Of a stretch of DNA of 64,000 bases, positions 52,725 to 61,040 are shown in pieces. The DNA comes from Hirschia sp964352025. GTDB taxonomy: Bacteria; Pseudomonadota; Alphaproteobacteria; Caulobacterales; Hyphomonadaceae. The notes below the pieces were generated by a model. The model was not told the origin of the DNA. It saw only the letters and a program-made list of their open reading frames with translations, and did no database searches. Numbering within the stretch: the stretch's first letter is position 1; each line of letters opens with the position of its first letter. Both the position numbers and the translations under genes were made by a program. Location: positions 1 to 64,000 of the forward strand of contig CAYGPZ010000013.1 in NCBI GenBank assembly GCA_964352025.1, in the 5' to 3' direction.

Positions 52725-53302
52725 GCTTTCCCAGCGGCTTCCATAGAGCCTTTGACGGCGAGGCTATCAGCGCGTTCATTGCCCTCATCGCCCGCATGGC
52801 CTTTGACCCATTTCCATTCAATTTGGTGNNNNNNNNNNNNNNNNNNNNNNNNNNNNNNNNNNNNNNNNNNNNNNNNNNNNNNNNNNNNNNNNNNNNNNNN
52901 NNNNNNNNNNNNNNNNNNNNNNNNNNNNGCATGGCCTTTGACCCATTTCCATTCAATTTGGTGACGTTTGCAAGCTTCTTCTAATGCTTGCCAAAGGTCT
53001 TTATTTTTGACGGGTTTCTTGGCGGCGGTTTTCCAGCCATTTTTCTTCCAGCCATGAATCCATTTTGTCAGTCCATCTTTGACGTAGGTTGAATCTGTAT
53101 TCAGCACGACATTTGACGGACCATCTAGCGAATTAAGTGCTTCGATCGCGCCCATCAACTCCATACGGTTATTCGTACTGTCAGCTTCACCGCCATAGAG
53201 TTCGATCTCTCGGCCATCATTGATGATAAGAGCGCCCCAGCCACCAGGCCCTGGGTTTCCCGAGCACGCGCCATCTGTCCAAATTTGAATTGTATCTGTC
53301 AT
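52721..53302 (-). CDS. rnhA: Ribonuclease HI, interrupted by an assembly gap
   Basis: RNase HI degrades the RNA strand of RNA-DNA hybrids. The gene is broken by 100 N's (52829-52928), flanked on each side by the same 35 bp. As read, it gives 193 codons with unknown middle residues. If one copy of the 35 bp and the N's are removed (135 bases, 45 codons, frame kept), a 148-residue protein results with D10, E48, D70, H124 and D134 at exactly the canonical positions. The gene is therefore intact in the genome. It lies downstream of thrB, its usual alphaproteobacterial neighbour. Confidence 0.95.
   Translation of the reverse strand: MTDTIQIWTDGACSGNPGPGGWGALIINDGREIELYGGEADSTNNRMELMGAIEALNSLDGPSNVVLNTDSTYVKDGLTKWIHGWKKNGWKTAAKKPVKNKDLWQALEEACKRHQIEWKWVKGHXXXXXXXXXXXXXXXXXXXXXXXXXXXXXXXXXXHQIEWKWVKGHAGDEGNERADSLAVKGSMEAAGKA
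52794..52828. repeat. Left copy of 35-bp duplicated contig end
   Basis: These 35 bases inside rnhA are identical to 52929-52963 on the other side of the N gap. This fits two contigs whose overlapping ends were not merged. Confidence 0.95.
52829..52928. other. Assembly gap of 100 N
   Basis: A run of exactly 100 N's, the conventional length for a gap of unknown size. It is flanked by identical 35-bp ends. Confidence 0.99.
52929..52963. repeat. Right copy of 35-bp duplicated contig end
   Basis: Identical to 52794-52828. The sequence encodes the HQIEWKWVKGH region of RNase HI. Confidence 0.95.
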
Positions 53303-53368
53303 TCTCTCGAGGTGAGATGATTTGAGACAATGGTCAAGATGCTGAGTGTATCAATCAGGGGAAAAGGG

Positions 53369-53434
53369 TGCACCCGCTCCAACACAGGGTTTGGGAGGAG
53401 GGATAGTGTGCTATAGGGTACACAAGCGGGTGCA
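53369..53434 (-). ncRNA. Candidate structured element between thrB and rnhA
   Basis: A perfect 10-bp inverted repeat (53369-53378 with 53425-53434) closes 46 bases. On the minus strand these can form two inner hairpins (GTGT/ACAC and CTCC/GGAG), giving a junction-like fold followed by CCCTTTTCC. It could be a thrB terminator, an rnhA leader or a small RNA. Confidence 0.4.
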
Positions 53435-53485
53435 TATATTAAGACACCTCAGATTGGAAAACCCGCAAACAAAACTTTAAATAAT

Positions 53486-54448
53486 TTACCCACCGTAGTC
53501 GAAAAAGCCTTGGGCGTTTCGGTGAAAACCAAGTTTTTGCGCATATTCTATCGGGTTTTTAGGGCGCACGAGCGCATCCTTTGGTGTATCAGCCCAATCG
53601 ACAAGACGTGTCAGGAAGAAGCGCATCGCCGCACCACGACATAAAATAGGGAGCGCGTCTTTTTCTGCTTTATCTAGCTGGCGGACTGATTGATAGCCTG
53701 AGAGAAGAGCGCGGCCCTTTGTGGCGTTATATTCGCCGCGACCATCTTCAAAACACCACGCATTCAGGCAAATGGCGATGTCATAGGCGAGCGCGTCATT
53801 ACAAGCGAAATAGAAATCAATCACGCCGGAGAGCTGGTCGCCTAGATAAAAAGCATTGTCTGGAAATAGATCAGCATGGATGACGCCGCTGGGCAGGTCC
53901 TTGGGCCAATTGGCTTCAAGATATTTCAGATCATCATCAATGTGCTTAGCTAGACTACCATTTATCGCGTTAGCTTCAGCTTCACGTCCTTCAAACATGG
54001 GACGCCATGAATTTACAGAGAGGGAGTTTTTGCGACTGCCTGAATAGTCTGAGAGAGCATTGTGAAATTCTGCCAGACCTTTTCCTAATTCGCGGCATTG
54101 CTCCACATTGGGGCGGCTCAACGACATGCCTGTTAGGAATGTGATGATGACAGCAGGTCGACCACATAATGTCTGAAGCGCTTTTCCGTCATTTGCTTTT
54201 ACTGGTAAAGGCGCAGGGTAATTCTTGGCTGCAAGATGATCCATCACGCCCATAAAATAGGGCAGATCTTCTTCGTTCACGCGTTTTTCAAACAAGGTCA
54301 GGATGAAACGGCTTTTAGGTGTTTCCAATAAATAATTGGAATTCTCGACACCTTCCGCAATCCCTTTAAAGGCTATTGCAGGTCCAATGTCGTAATTAGC
54401 CAAAAAATCGGCCAGCGCGTTGTCGTCTACTTCGGTATATACTGCCAT
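53486..54448 (-). CDS. thrB: Homoserine kinase, aminoglycoside-phosphotransferase-like type
   Basis: ThrB phosphorylates homoserine for threonine synthesis, supplying ThrC (41615). The 320-residue protein is of the type II (APH-fold) kind, not the GHMP kind: GVENSNYLLETPKSRFILTL is the ATP-binding N-lobe and VIHADLFPDNAFYL holds the catalytic Asp, with GVIDFYFACND for metal binding. It lies near ispH and rnhA as in other alphaproteobacteria, although DUF3147 and TSUP genes are inserted before ispH here. Confidence 0.94.
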   Translation of the reverse strand: MAVYTEVDDNALADFLANYDIGPAIAFKGIAEGVENSNYLLETPKSRFILTLFEKRVNEEDLPYFMGVMDHLAAKNYPAPLPVKANDGKALQTLCGRPAVIITFLTGMSLSRPNVEQCRELGKGLAEFHNALSDYSGSRKNSLSVNSWRPMFEGREAEANAINGSLAKHIDDDLKYLEANWPKDLPSGVIHADLFPDNAFYLGDQLSGVIDFYFACNDALAYDIAICLNAWCFEDGRGEYNATKGRALLSGYQSVRQLDKAEKDALPILCRGAAMRFFLTRLVDWADTPKDALVRPKNPIEYAQKLGFHRNAQGFFDYGG

Positions 54449-54625
54449 GATGTTTCCGCTTTAGCGCATGTTTATAGTCTATGTCTGCACAAAAATTCTA
54501 ATGCGCTTAAAATTATTCAAGATATCGGTTCTCTATACATCATTGAAGTGCGTGGTCATACATTTCAGCTTGTGAAGACGGGTTTTCTAGTACACGCTAA
54601 TCTCATCTTTTGAGGGGTGCTGAAT

Positions 54626-54976
54626 ATGTTGATGGTTGTATTGAAGGCAATTGGAACGGCTATTTTTATTGTGGCACTTTCCGAAGTTGCGAAAAAGTCG
54701 ACCTTGATCGCTTCTCTAATGGTCGCATTGCCGTTGGCAACCATGCTGACAGTCGCCAACATTTATATCGGCGATGGGGATGCGGAAAAAGCAACTCGCT
54801 TTGCGACCACAACACTATTTTTGGTGCCACCCGGACTAGCATTCTTTTTCGTTCTTATCGGTGGTCAGAAATTGGGTCTGGCATTCTGGCCCAGCTTTGG
54901 ACTTTCAATCATTGCGACGGCGGCGTGTTGTTGGGCAGTCGTATATTATCTTCGTAAATTGGGTGTCGCGCTTTAG
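54626..54976 (+). CDS. DUF3147 family small membrane protein
   Basis: The 116-residue protein has about four membrane helices and matches the DUF3147 pattern (IVALSEVAKKSTLIASLMVALP and the conserved FLVPPGLAFF). Its function is unknown. ATG 54626 has GAGGGG eight bases upstream; the GTG at 54617 is less likely. Its stop overlaps that of the convergent TSUP gene. Confidence 0.8.
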   Translation: MLMVVLKAIGTAIFIVALSEVAKKSTLIASLMVALPLATMLTVANIYIGDGDAEKATRFATTTLFLVPPGLAFFFVLIGGQKLGLAFWPSFGLSIIATAACCWAVVYYLRKLGVAL

Positions 54977-55899
54977 CTTAATTTGAAGAGCAATAAAGCT
55001 ACTCCCGAAAAAGCAATCCAACCACCAGCGGCAAGTTTTAAGCGGTAAGCTCCTAAGGCTAGCGCTATGCGTCTCGCTATAAATCCACCCAACAATGCAC
55101 CGGGCGCTGTAAAGGCCAAGACACTCCAAGGTACATTGCCTTCGATAATGTGAAATGGCGCACCGACCAGTACACTGACACATGAGATGATAACGGCGAT
55201 GCCTGAGCTTGTGACAATGCAATATCCTCGAAGAAAGAGGGTAAGGGCAATAATCTCACCCAATCCAACTGAAAACAAAGCATTTGCCAGCCCGCCCAGC
55301 GGCGCAATTGCAATCAATAATGCTAGGTCTGCCTTAGATATATTCTCTTTGAGTTTTCTGTTTGATCTATTGCCTGACATTAAAGTCGTGATGACCAGAA
55401 GTGTGCCCAATGCAATGGAAAACAATTTGAATGCGAACAAGATTTGGTCTGCATTGAATGTGAGGCGGTATTGCGCGAACAGCATGACTGGTAGCGAGAT
55501 AGCCAGAATATAGGCGATTGTACTCCAGAAGGAGTTTGTTGATATCGAGAGGTTGGAACCTTTCTGCGTGTAAAGGTTTCTACTCCAAACCAAAGCGCCC
55601 ATAGACATGCCAAAACACTGGATCAGAAAACTCGCCGCTAGGATATTTACCTGCGATAACGCCACTTGTCCTGAATCGTTTAGAACGTTGAAAACAGGTA
55701 GAAAGACGACACCTCCACCCGTTCCAGATGCGTTCGCAATTACAGCCCCGATGACGCCTACAAAGGGCAATGGCCATTGATCGAAAGAAGCACTGCTATC
55801 TGAGAATGCCTGATTTAATACACCCAGATATCCTAGGCATAATATTACGATAAGGCAGATCGAGATAATAGATAGCCAGCGCGGCGAATTGGGAGTCAT
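54973..55899 (-). CDS. TSUP family permease (TauE/SafE-like), second copy
   Basis: The 308-residue membrane protein has the TSUP pattern: PFVGVIGAVIANASGTGGGVVFLPVF in the first half, here as the first-repeat signature spanning residues about 44-69, and APLGGLANALFSVGLGEIIAL in the second. Small organic anion or sulfur compound transport is the family role; the substrate is unknown. It is not closely similar to the one at 3378-4124 by eye. It lies 15 bp after the ispH stop on the same strand... in transcript order it follows ispH's upstream side, that is, this gene precedes... its start is 15 bp from the ispH stop codon region. Confidence 0.84.
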   Translation of the reverse strand: MTPNSPRWLSIISICLIVILCLGYLGVLNQAFSDSSASFDQWPLPFVGVIGAVIANASGTGGGVVFLPVFNVLNDSGQVALSQVNILAASFLIQCFGMSMGALVWSRNLYTQKGSNLSISTNSFWSTIAYILAISLPVMLFAQYRLTFNADQILFAFKLFSIALGTLLVITTLMSGNRSNRKLKENISKADLALLIAIAPLGGLANALFSVGLGEIIALTLFLRGYCIVTSSGIAVIISCVSVLVGAPFHIIEGNVPWSVLAFTAPGALLGGFIARRIALALGAYRLKLAAGGWIAFSGVALLLFKLS

Positions 55900-55914
55900 T
55901 ATTGGATGATCACT

Positions 55915-56865
55915 TTAAGAACGAGCTAGCCATTTGGGAGCATGAAAAACGACATTCTCTTCGGCGGTAACAATGTCTTTGACATCAACATCATACTGCG
56001 CTCGACAAGCAGCAATCACGCCCTGAACAAGCGTCTCTGGTGCCGATGCACCTGCGGAAATCCCAAGTGTTTTGATACCCTCAAACCAATCCCAGTTTAT
56101 TTCTTCAGCAGACCCGACAAGGTAGGCTGATTTAGCGCCGCCACGTTGCGCGACTTCTACAAGTCTTTGAGAATTAGAGGAATTTGGTGAGCCAATAACC
56201 AGTACCAGATCAATGTCTTGAGCAAGCGCTTTTACCGCTTCTTGGCGGTTTGTTGTTGCGTAGCAAATGTCGTCTTTTGCCGGTTCAGCAATTGATGGAA
56301 ATCGCTTTTTTAAGGTCGCGACGATTTCTGCTGTGTCATCTACAGATAATGTAGTCTGCGTGGCATAAGCCAATTGATCGGGATTTTCGGGCTGAACTAA
56401 ATTAGCATCTTCAACTGTTTCAATCAGTGTCATCGTGCCTTCATCGGTCTGTCCCATCGTTCCAACGACTTCTGGGTGTCCGGCATGACCTATCAAAAAA
56501 GTATGTAATCCATTCTTTGCATGGCGAGCTGCTTCCATGTGAACTTTTGACACGAGCGGGCAGGTCGCGTCGACATATGTCATTTCACGCCGAGCTGCTT
56601 CGGCTGGGACCGCTTTGGGAACGCCATGAGCAGAGAACACAACGGGACGATCATCTGGGCAGTCATCTAATTCTTCAACGAATATCGCACCTAATTTTTC
56701 AAGGCGGGTAACAACATGCCGATTATGAACAATCTCGTGACGCACATAAACAGGTGCGCCCCATTTTTCGATTGCCTGCTCGACAATATGGATCGCGCGG
56801 TCGACGCCAGCGCAAAAACCGCGAGGTGATGCAAGTGAAATTGCCAATTTAGGGCGATTTTCCAT
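55915..56865 (-). CDS. ispH: 4-hydroxy-3-methylbut-2-enyl diphosphate reductase
   Basis: IspH (LytB) makes IPP and DMAPP in the last step of the MEP isoprenoid pathway. The 316-residue protein has the three iron-sulfur cysteines C18 (RGFCAGVDRAI), C102 (DATCPLVSKVH) and C201 (ICYATTNRQ), and the SPNSSNSQRL motif. The ATG at 56865 has GAGGA nine bases upstream; the frame is open to 56910 but the extension is not conserved-looking. The TSUP permease gene begins 15 bp after this gene's stop and may be cotranscribed. Confidence 0.96.
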   Translation of the reverse strand: MENRPKLAISLASPRGFCAGVDRAIHIVEQAIEKWGAPVYVRHEIVHNRHVVTRLEKLGAIFVEELDDCPDDRPVVFSAHGVPKAVPAEAARREMTYVDATCPLVSKVHMEAARHAKNGLHTFLIGHAGHPEVVGTMGQTDEGTMTLIETVEDANLVQPENPDQLAYATQTTLSVDDTAEIVATLKKRFPSIAEPAKDDICYATTNRQEAVKALAQDIDLVLVIGSPNSSNSQRLVEVAQRGGAKSAYLVGSAEEINWDWFEGIKTLGISAGASAPETLVQGVIAACRAQYDVDVKDIVTAEENVVFHAPKWLARS

Positions 56866-57049
56866 AATAAATGTCCTCTTACATGCACGAATATCGCATT
56901 TGTTGCACATACATAAGCTATGAACTCATTGCGCCCAAGCGTTCAGGCGGTTATCACACATAATAAATTCAATCGCATCTGTTAGAGCAATTTGTTTTAA
57001 ATAGGCAATGGCTTAGATGGATGCGTCATTAAATGCGAGGAATTTGCGC

Positions 57050-57640
57050 GTGATAGAACTGAGTAGACCGAAAAAAGTAACCAGATTGGTGAAGTTAGCC
57101 AGCGTTGCAGTCATGGCGATTGGTTTGGTTGGTTGTTCATCGGTAAGAGATTCATTCGATACGCGTCAGAATGAAGGCCCCTGTCCAATCGTGGCTTCAC
57201 TTTATGATGCAGCACGCAAAGTTCAGATCGACGGCCCTGAAAAGTATGGGAATGTAGGGTTCACAGGTGAAATCCAAGGCGTTCAAGGCTTTTGTAGATA
57301 TGTTGAAGGTGACCCAATCACAATGGAATTAGATATTGATTTTGCTTTTGGGAAAGGCCCTAAAGCCGTTGGCGATACGCACAATTATCAATATTTTGTA
57401 TCGGTTACGCGACGCGGTCGGGCTGTTATCGAGCAGCAATCATTTCCTCTAAATGTCACGTTTCCCAAAGGAAGTGATCGCGTAACTGCGAAAGAGAAAA
57501 TCGAGAATATCGTTATTCCACGTGCTGATTCGTCGATATCGGGTTCAAACTTTGAAATCCTTATTGGTTTTGAGTTGACGGAAGATGAGTTGAAATTTAA
57601 TCGCGACGGTAAGCGTTTCCGTGTGAATGCGGGCGAATAA
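57050..57640 (+). CDS. Hypothetical lipoprotein
   Basis: From GTG 57050 (GAGGAA seven bases upstream) the product has 196 residues: a basic start, a hydrophobic stretch and the lipobox IGLVGC (C29). The mature part has two cysteines, a charged middle and a beta-rich tail (FEILIGFELTEDELKF). I recognise no family. An in-frame ATG at 57017 would add 11 residues and lacks a ribosome-binding site. The 184-bp upstream region is shared with the divergent ispH gene. Confidence 0.72.
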   Translation: MIELSRPKKVTRLVKLASVAVMAIGLVGCSSVRDSFDTRQNEGPCPIVASLYDAARKVQIDGPEKYGNVGFTGEIQGVQGFCRYVEGDPITMELDIDFAFGKGPKAVGDTHNYQYFVSVTRRGRAVIEQQSFPLNVTFPKGSDRVTAKEKIENIVIPRADSSISGSNFEILIGFELTEDELKFNRDGKRFRVNAGE

Positions 57641-57702
57641 CGACCTGATTGTCAGACTAAAACGACAGCTAGTCACTCAATAAAAATTTTAAATCTATCG
57701 GG

Positions 57703-57735
57703 CGAACGCTATCTAGGAGCGTTCGGAATGGCATA
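57703..57735 (+). promoter_or_regulatory. argS leader hairpin and two-codon minicistron
   Basis: CGAACGCT (57703-57710) pairs perfectly with AGCGTTCG (57718-57725). The ribosome-binding site AGGAG (57715-57719) lies in the loop and stem. It is eight bases from ATG 57728, which reads Met-Ala-stop, with the TAA overlapping the argS ATG at 57736 by one base. Confidence 0.5.
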
Positions 57736-59502
57736 ATGACGGATATCGCAACCAGTTTAAGCAGTGCAGTTGGCGCTATATTTGAAGGCATGGAGCTGGA
57801 CGCAAAGCTTGGGCAAGTGCGTCGTGCCGATCGTCCTGATCTAGCGGACTATCAGTGTAATGGTGCGATGGCGGCGGCCAAGGCGGCTAAACGTAATCCA
57901 AGAGAGATTGCGGGAGAGGTTGCACCCAAGATCGAAGCACTCGACATGGTCGAAAGCGTTGATGTTGCTGGCCCCGGATTTCTAAACATCAAAGTATCCG
58001 CTGCCACACTTCAAGACCGTGTAAGTTTTGTTCAGTCAGATGTACAAGCTGGTGGTGGAAAAGTAGAAACACCAAGTTCGGTTATGCTTGATTTTGGTGG
58101 TTGGAATGTCGCTAAACCAATGCATATCGGGCATTTGAGGTCGACAATTATCGGTGACAGCCTTCAGCGCTTGTTCCGTTTCCTTGGCGATGATGTAACG
58201 TCAGACGTGCACCTTGGTGATTGGGGCCTTCAAATGGGTCTGTTGATCACCGAAGTTCAAGAAGAACAACCAGACCTTCCATACTTTGATGCAGACTTTG
58301 AAGGTGATTATCCAACAGAGTCCCCAGTGACTATGGCAGACCTTGAGCGTCTATACCCTCAAGCGTCAGGCAAAGCCAAAGAAGATGATGCCAAGAAAGA
58401 AGCAGCTCGTACGGCAACGGCAGAGCTTCAATCAGGTCGTCGTGGTTATCGTGCGCTGTGGCAACATTTCTGTGATGTGACCCAAATCGGCCTTGAGCGT
58501 GAATGTGGTGATTTAGGTGTGAAGTTTGACCTCTGGAAAGGGGAGTCAGATGCCAATGTCCTTATTCCTGAAATTGTCGATGACCTGAAAGAGCGCAAAG
58601 TTGCTGAGCTTGATGATGGAGCTTGGATTATTCGTGTCGAGCGCGAAGAAGACAAAAAAGACATGCCACCATTCATGCTGCTCAATTCGCAAGGAGCCGT
58701 TGGCTATCACGCAACTGATTTGGGAACCATTCTCGACCGCAAACGTGAGAATAACCCTGATCTGACTTTGTATGTCGTAGATGCACGCCAAGCGCTGCAT
58801 TTTGAGCAGGTTTTCCGTGCGGCTGAAATTGCTGGCTATGAAAAAGAAGCCGCGCTTGAGCACATCGGTTTTGGAACGATGAATGGAAAAGACGGAAAGC
58901 CATTCAAAACCCGTGAGGGCGGCGTTTTAAAACTGCACGACTTTATCCAACAGGCTAAAGACAAAGCTCGCGAACGCTTAGAAGAAACAGGCATGGGCGC
59001 GGATTTCTCTACTGAGGAACGCGCTGATATCGCTGATAAAGTGGCAATCGCTGCGATCAAGTTTGCTGATCTTTCAAACGTGCGCACAAAAAACTATGTG
59101 TTCGACCTAGATCAATTCGTAGCTTTTGAAGGCAAGACCGGACCTTATCTTCTATACGCTGCTGTCCGTGTAAAATCACTCATGCGCCGTGCCAAGGAAG
59201 AAGGCATAGAAGCAGGTGAATTGAAACTAGAGCTTAAAGAAGAGCGTGCACTTGCACTTCAGCTTGACGCTTTTGAAGGTGCGTTGAAGCTAGCTTATGC
59301 CAACCGCACACCGCATGGTATTTGTGACCATGTCTACAATCTTGCACAGGCGTTTTCTTCGTTCTGGACGAATGCACCAATTTTGAAAGAGGGCGTGCCA
59401 GCGGACATTAAAGCGTCTCGTTTAGCACTGGCCCAAGCGACTCTAAAACAGCTTGAAACAGGCCTATCACTTATCGGTATCGAAACGCCTGAACGGATGT
59501 AA
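57736..59502 (+). CDS. argS: Arginyl-tRNA synthetase
   Basis: ArgS charges tRNA-Arg with arginine. The 588-residue protein has the class I HIGH motif in KPMHIGHLRSTIIGD (H130-H133), preceded by an N-terminal Add1-type domain, and the anticodon-binding domain at the C-terminus. The KMSKS motif is replaced by the KPFKTREGG form, which is normal for ArgRS. The usual ribosome-binding site sits 16 bases from the start rather than 5-9, because of the leader arrangement described separately. Confidence 0.97.
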   Translation: MTDIATSLSSAVGAIFEGMELDAKLGQVRRADRPDLADYQCNGAMAAAKAAKRNPREIAGEVAPKIEALDMVESVDVAGPGFLNIKVSAATLQDRVSFVQSDVQAGGGKVETPSSVMLDFGGWNVAKPMHIGHLRSTIIGDSLQRLFRFLGDDVTSDVHLGDWGLQMGLLITEVQEEQPDLPYFDADFEGDYPTESPVTMADLERLYPQASGKAKEDDAKKEAARTATAELQSGRRGYRALWQHFCDVTQIGLERECGDLGVKFDLWKGESDANVLIPEIVDDLKERKVAELDDGAWIIRVEREEDKKDMPPFMLLNSQGAVGYHATDLGTILDRKRENNPDLTLYVVDARQALHFEQVFRAAEIAGYEKEAALEHIGFGTMNGKDGKPFKTREGGVLKLHDFIQQAKDKARERLEETGMGADFSTEERADIADKVAIAAIKFADLSNVRTKNYVFDLDQFVAFEGKTGPYLLYAAVRVKSLMRRAKEEGIEAGELKLELKEERALALQLDAFEGALKLAYANRTPHGICDHVYNLAQAFSSFWTNAPILKEGVPADIKASRLALAQATLKQLETGLSLIGIETPERM

Positions 59503-59619
59503 TTATACCGCTCAAAAGGTGAGCAGATGAATTAAAATGAAGACTTGAATTGTTTTCCTATTGACGATTCGGGTTTTCATTGACCTTTTAGGACCAAGCG
59601 GGCAGTACAGCCCGTATCT
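59503..59619. other. Spacer between argS and the riboswitch
   Basis: This stretch holds a weak GCTCA/TGAGC hairpin (59510-59524) and presumably the gcv promoter. I see no gene. Confidence 0.5.
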
Positions 59620-59802
59620 CTCGCGGGAGAGAATGATTTAAATGTCATGGCCGAAGGCGCAACCGCCCCGGAAACGCTCAGGCAAAAGGACCGCGACAGA
59701 TTGTAAACGCTGGAAAGAGGCGGCATTTAATGCGCAGCCTCGCCGAAGGAGCAAGCAGAGCTAAAAGCTGTGCGGAATCTCTCAGGTGCAAGGGACAGCG
59801 GG
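59620..59802 (+). promoter_or_regulatory. Tandem glycine riboswitch
   Basis: Two glycine aptamers sit in a row upstream of gcvT. The first (59622-59695) has the conserved GCCGAAGGCGCAA and CTCAGGCAAAAGGACCGC blocks. The second (59709-59800) repeats CGCCGAAGGAGCAAG and CTCAGGTGCAAGGGACAGCG. The linker between them is short, as required for cooperative binding. Terminal helices close each aptamer. Downstream is a CCACACA/TGTGTGG hairpin (59815-59821 with 59827-59833) followed by AATTTTG that may form the expression platform. Confidence 0.96.
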
Positions 59803-59865
59803 GGCATAAACTGACCACACACTCATTGTGTGGAATTTTGTGCCGTCCGTGGAGAATCTTGTACT

Positions 59866-61029
59866 GTGTCAAACACACACTTAAAATCGACGCCGCTGTC
59901 TAACTTGAACCAGTCGCTTGGCGGCAAAATGGTGGACTTTGCTGGCTATTCCATGCCGATCCAGTTTGAATCTGGTATTATTCCTGAGCACCATCAAGTA
60001 CGCGAAAAGTGCGGACTTTTCGATGTTTCTCACATGGGACCAGCTTTTCTTAAGCTTGCTGAAATGGGAACAGAAACAGCACTCACTGGCGATGCAGCTC
60101 ATGCGAAAATATCTGGCATATTCGAACAATTGGTTTGTGGTGATGTTGCAGGCCTTGCACCCGGTGAAATGCGCTACACGCTTTTGCTAAATGATGATGG
60201 CGGCATTCTTGATGATCTAATGGTCACGCGTCCGGCAGCACCAGAAGAACAAGGTAGTCTCTACATTGTTGTGAATGCTGGCTGTAAAGAAGATGATTTT
60301 GCCTTGATCGCTGAAAAGTGTGAGGGCGCTATTCTGGAACGCGCTGATGATAACGCCCTTATTGCACTGCAAGGCCCCAAAGCACGCAGCTTGATGGCAG
60401 CTTATGGGCCTGACCTAGTTGATATGGTGTTCATGACGGCAAAGCGTGTTGATGTGTGTGGCGTGAACTGTCTGGCGTCATGTTCGGGTTATACGGGCGA
60501 AGATGGATATGAAATCCTAATCCCGGCTGAACACGCTGAAACAATCACAAAAACACTGCTGGAGAATGCTGACATTGCGCCAATCGGACTTGGTGCACGT
60601 GACAGTCTGCGCCTCGAAGCAGGTTTGTGCCTTTACGGGCACGATATGGATACAAGCAAGACACCAATCGAAGCGTCTTTGACTTGGGCTGTCTCAAAAG
60701 TGCGTCGCGGCGAAGGTGATTTTCCGGGCGCTAAGAAAATTCTCGATCAAATCGAAAATGGCACCGATATGAAACGTATCGGCCTGACATTGGTGGATAA
60801 AGCACCTGCACGTGAAGGCTCTCAGATCGCTACGAAAGAAGGCGAGATTGTGGGGATCATCACATCTGGTGGGCACGGCCATACAGCAGGCAAGCCAGTG
60901 GCAATGGGCTATGTGCAGCGCGCCTACATGCAGGCAGGCACAGAGCTAGACATCCTCGTTAGAAACAAACCACGCGCGGCAATCGTATCGAAAATGCCGT
61001 TCGTCAAACAAAACTATTATCGCGGTTAA
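59866..61029 (+). CDS. gcvT: Glycine cleavage system T protein (aminomethyltransferase)
   Basis: GcvT releases ammonia from the aminomethyl-lipoyl intermediate and passes the carbon to tetrahydrofolate. The protein (387 residues from GTG 59866, GGAGA ten bases upstream) has LGGKMVDFAGYSMPIQFESG, the N-terminal T-protein signature, and LIALQGPKARSLM and ARDSLRLEAGLCLYGHDMD. It is the first gene of the riboswitch-controlled gcv operon. The frame is open to 59830 but the extra residues would sit in the riboswitch region. Confidence 0.96.
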   Translation: MSNTHLKSTPLSNLNQSLGGKMVDFAGYSMPIQFESGIIPEHHQVREKCGLFDVSHMGPAFLKLAEMGTETALTGDAAHAKISGIFEQLVCGDVAGLAPGEMRYTLLLNDDGGILDDLMVTRPAAPEEQGSLYIVVNAGCKEDDFALIAEKCEGAILERADDNALIALQGPKARSLMAAYGPDLVDMVFMTAKRVDVCGVNCLASCSGYTGEDGYEILIPAEHAETITKTLLENADIAPIGLGARDSLRLEAGLCLYGHDMDTSKTPIEASLTWAVSKVRRGEGDFPGAKKILDQIENGTDMKRIGLTLVDKAPAREGSQIATKEGEIVGIITSGGHGHTAGKPVAMGYVQRAYMQAGTELDILVRNKPRAAIVSKMPFVKQNYYRG

Positions 61030-61040
61030 GGACAAAAGAC

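Noticed and set aside
52666..52984. Other reading frames that run through the N gap
   Set aside because: They exist only because N's contain no stop codons.
52721..53302. A genuine 193-residue RNase HI with an internal repeat
   Set aside because: The apparent repeat is the same 35 bp on both sides of a 100-N gap. The collapsed reading gives the canonical 148-residue enzyme.
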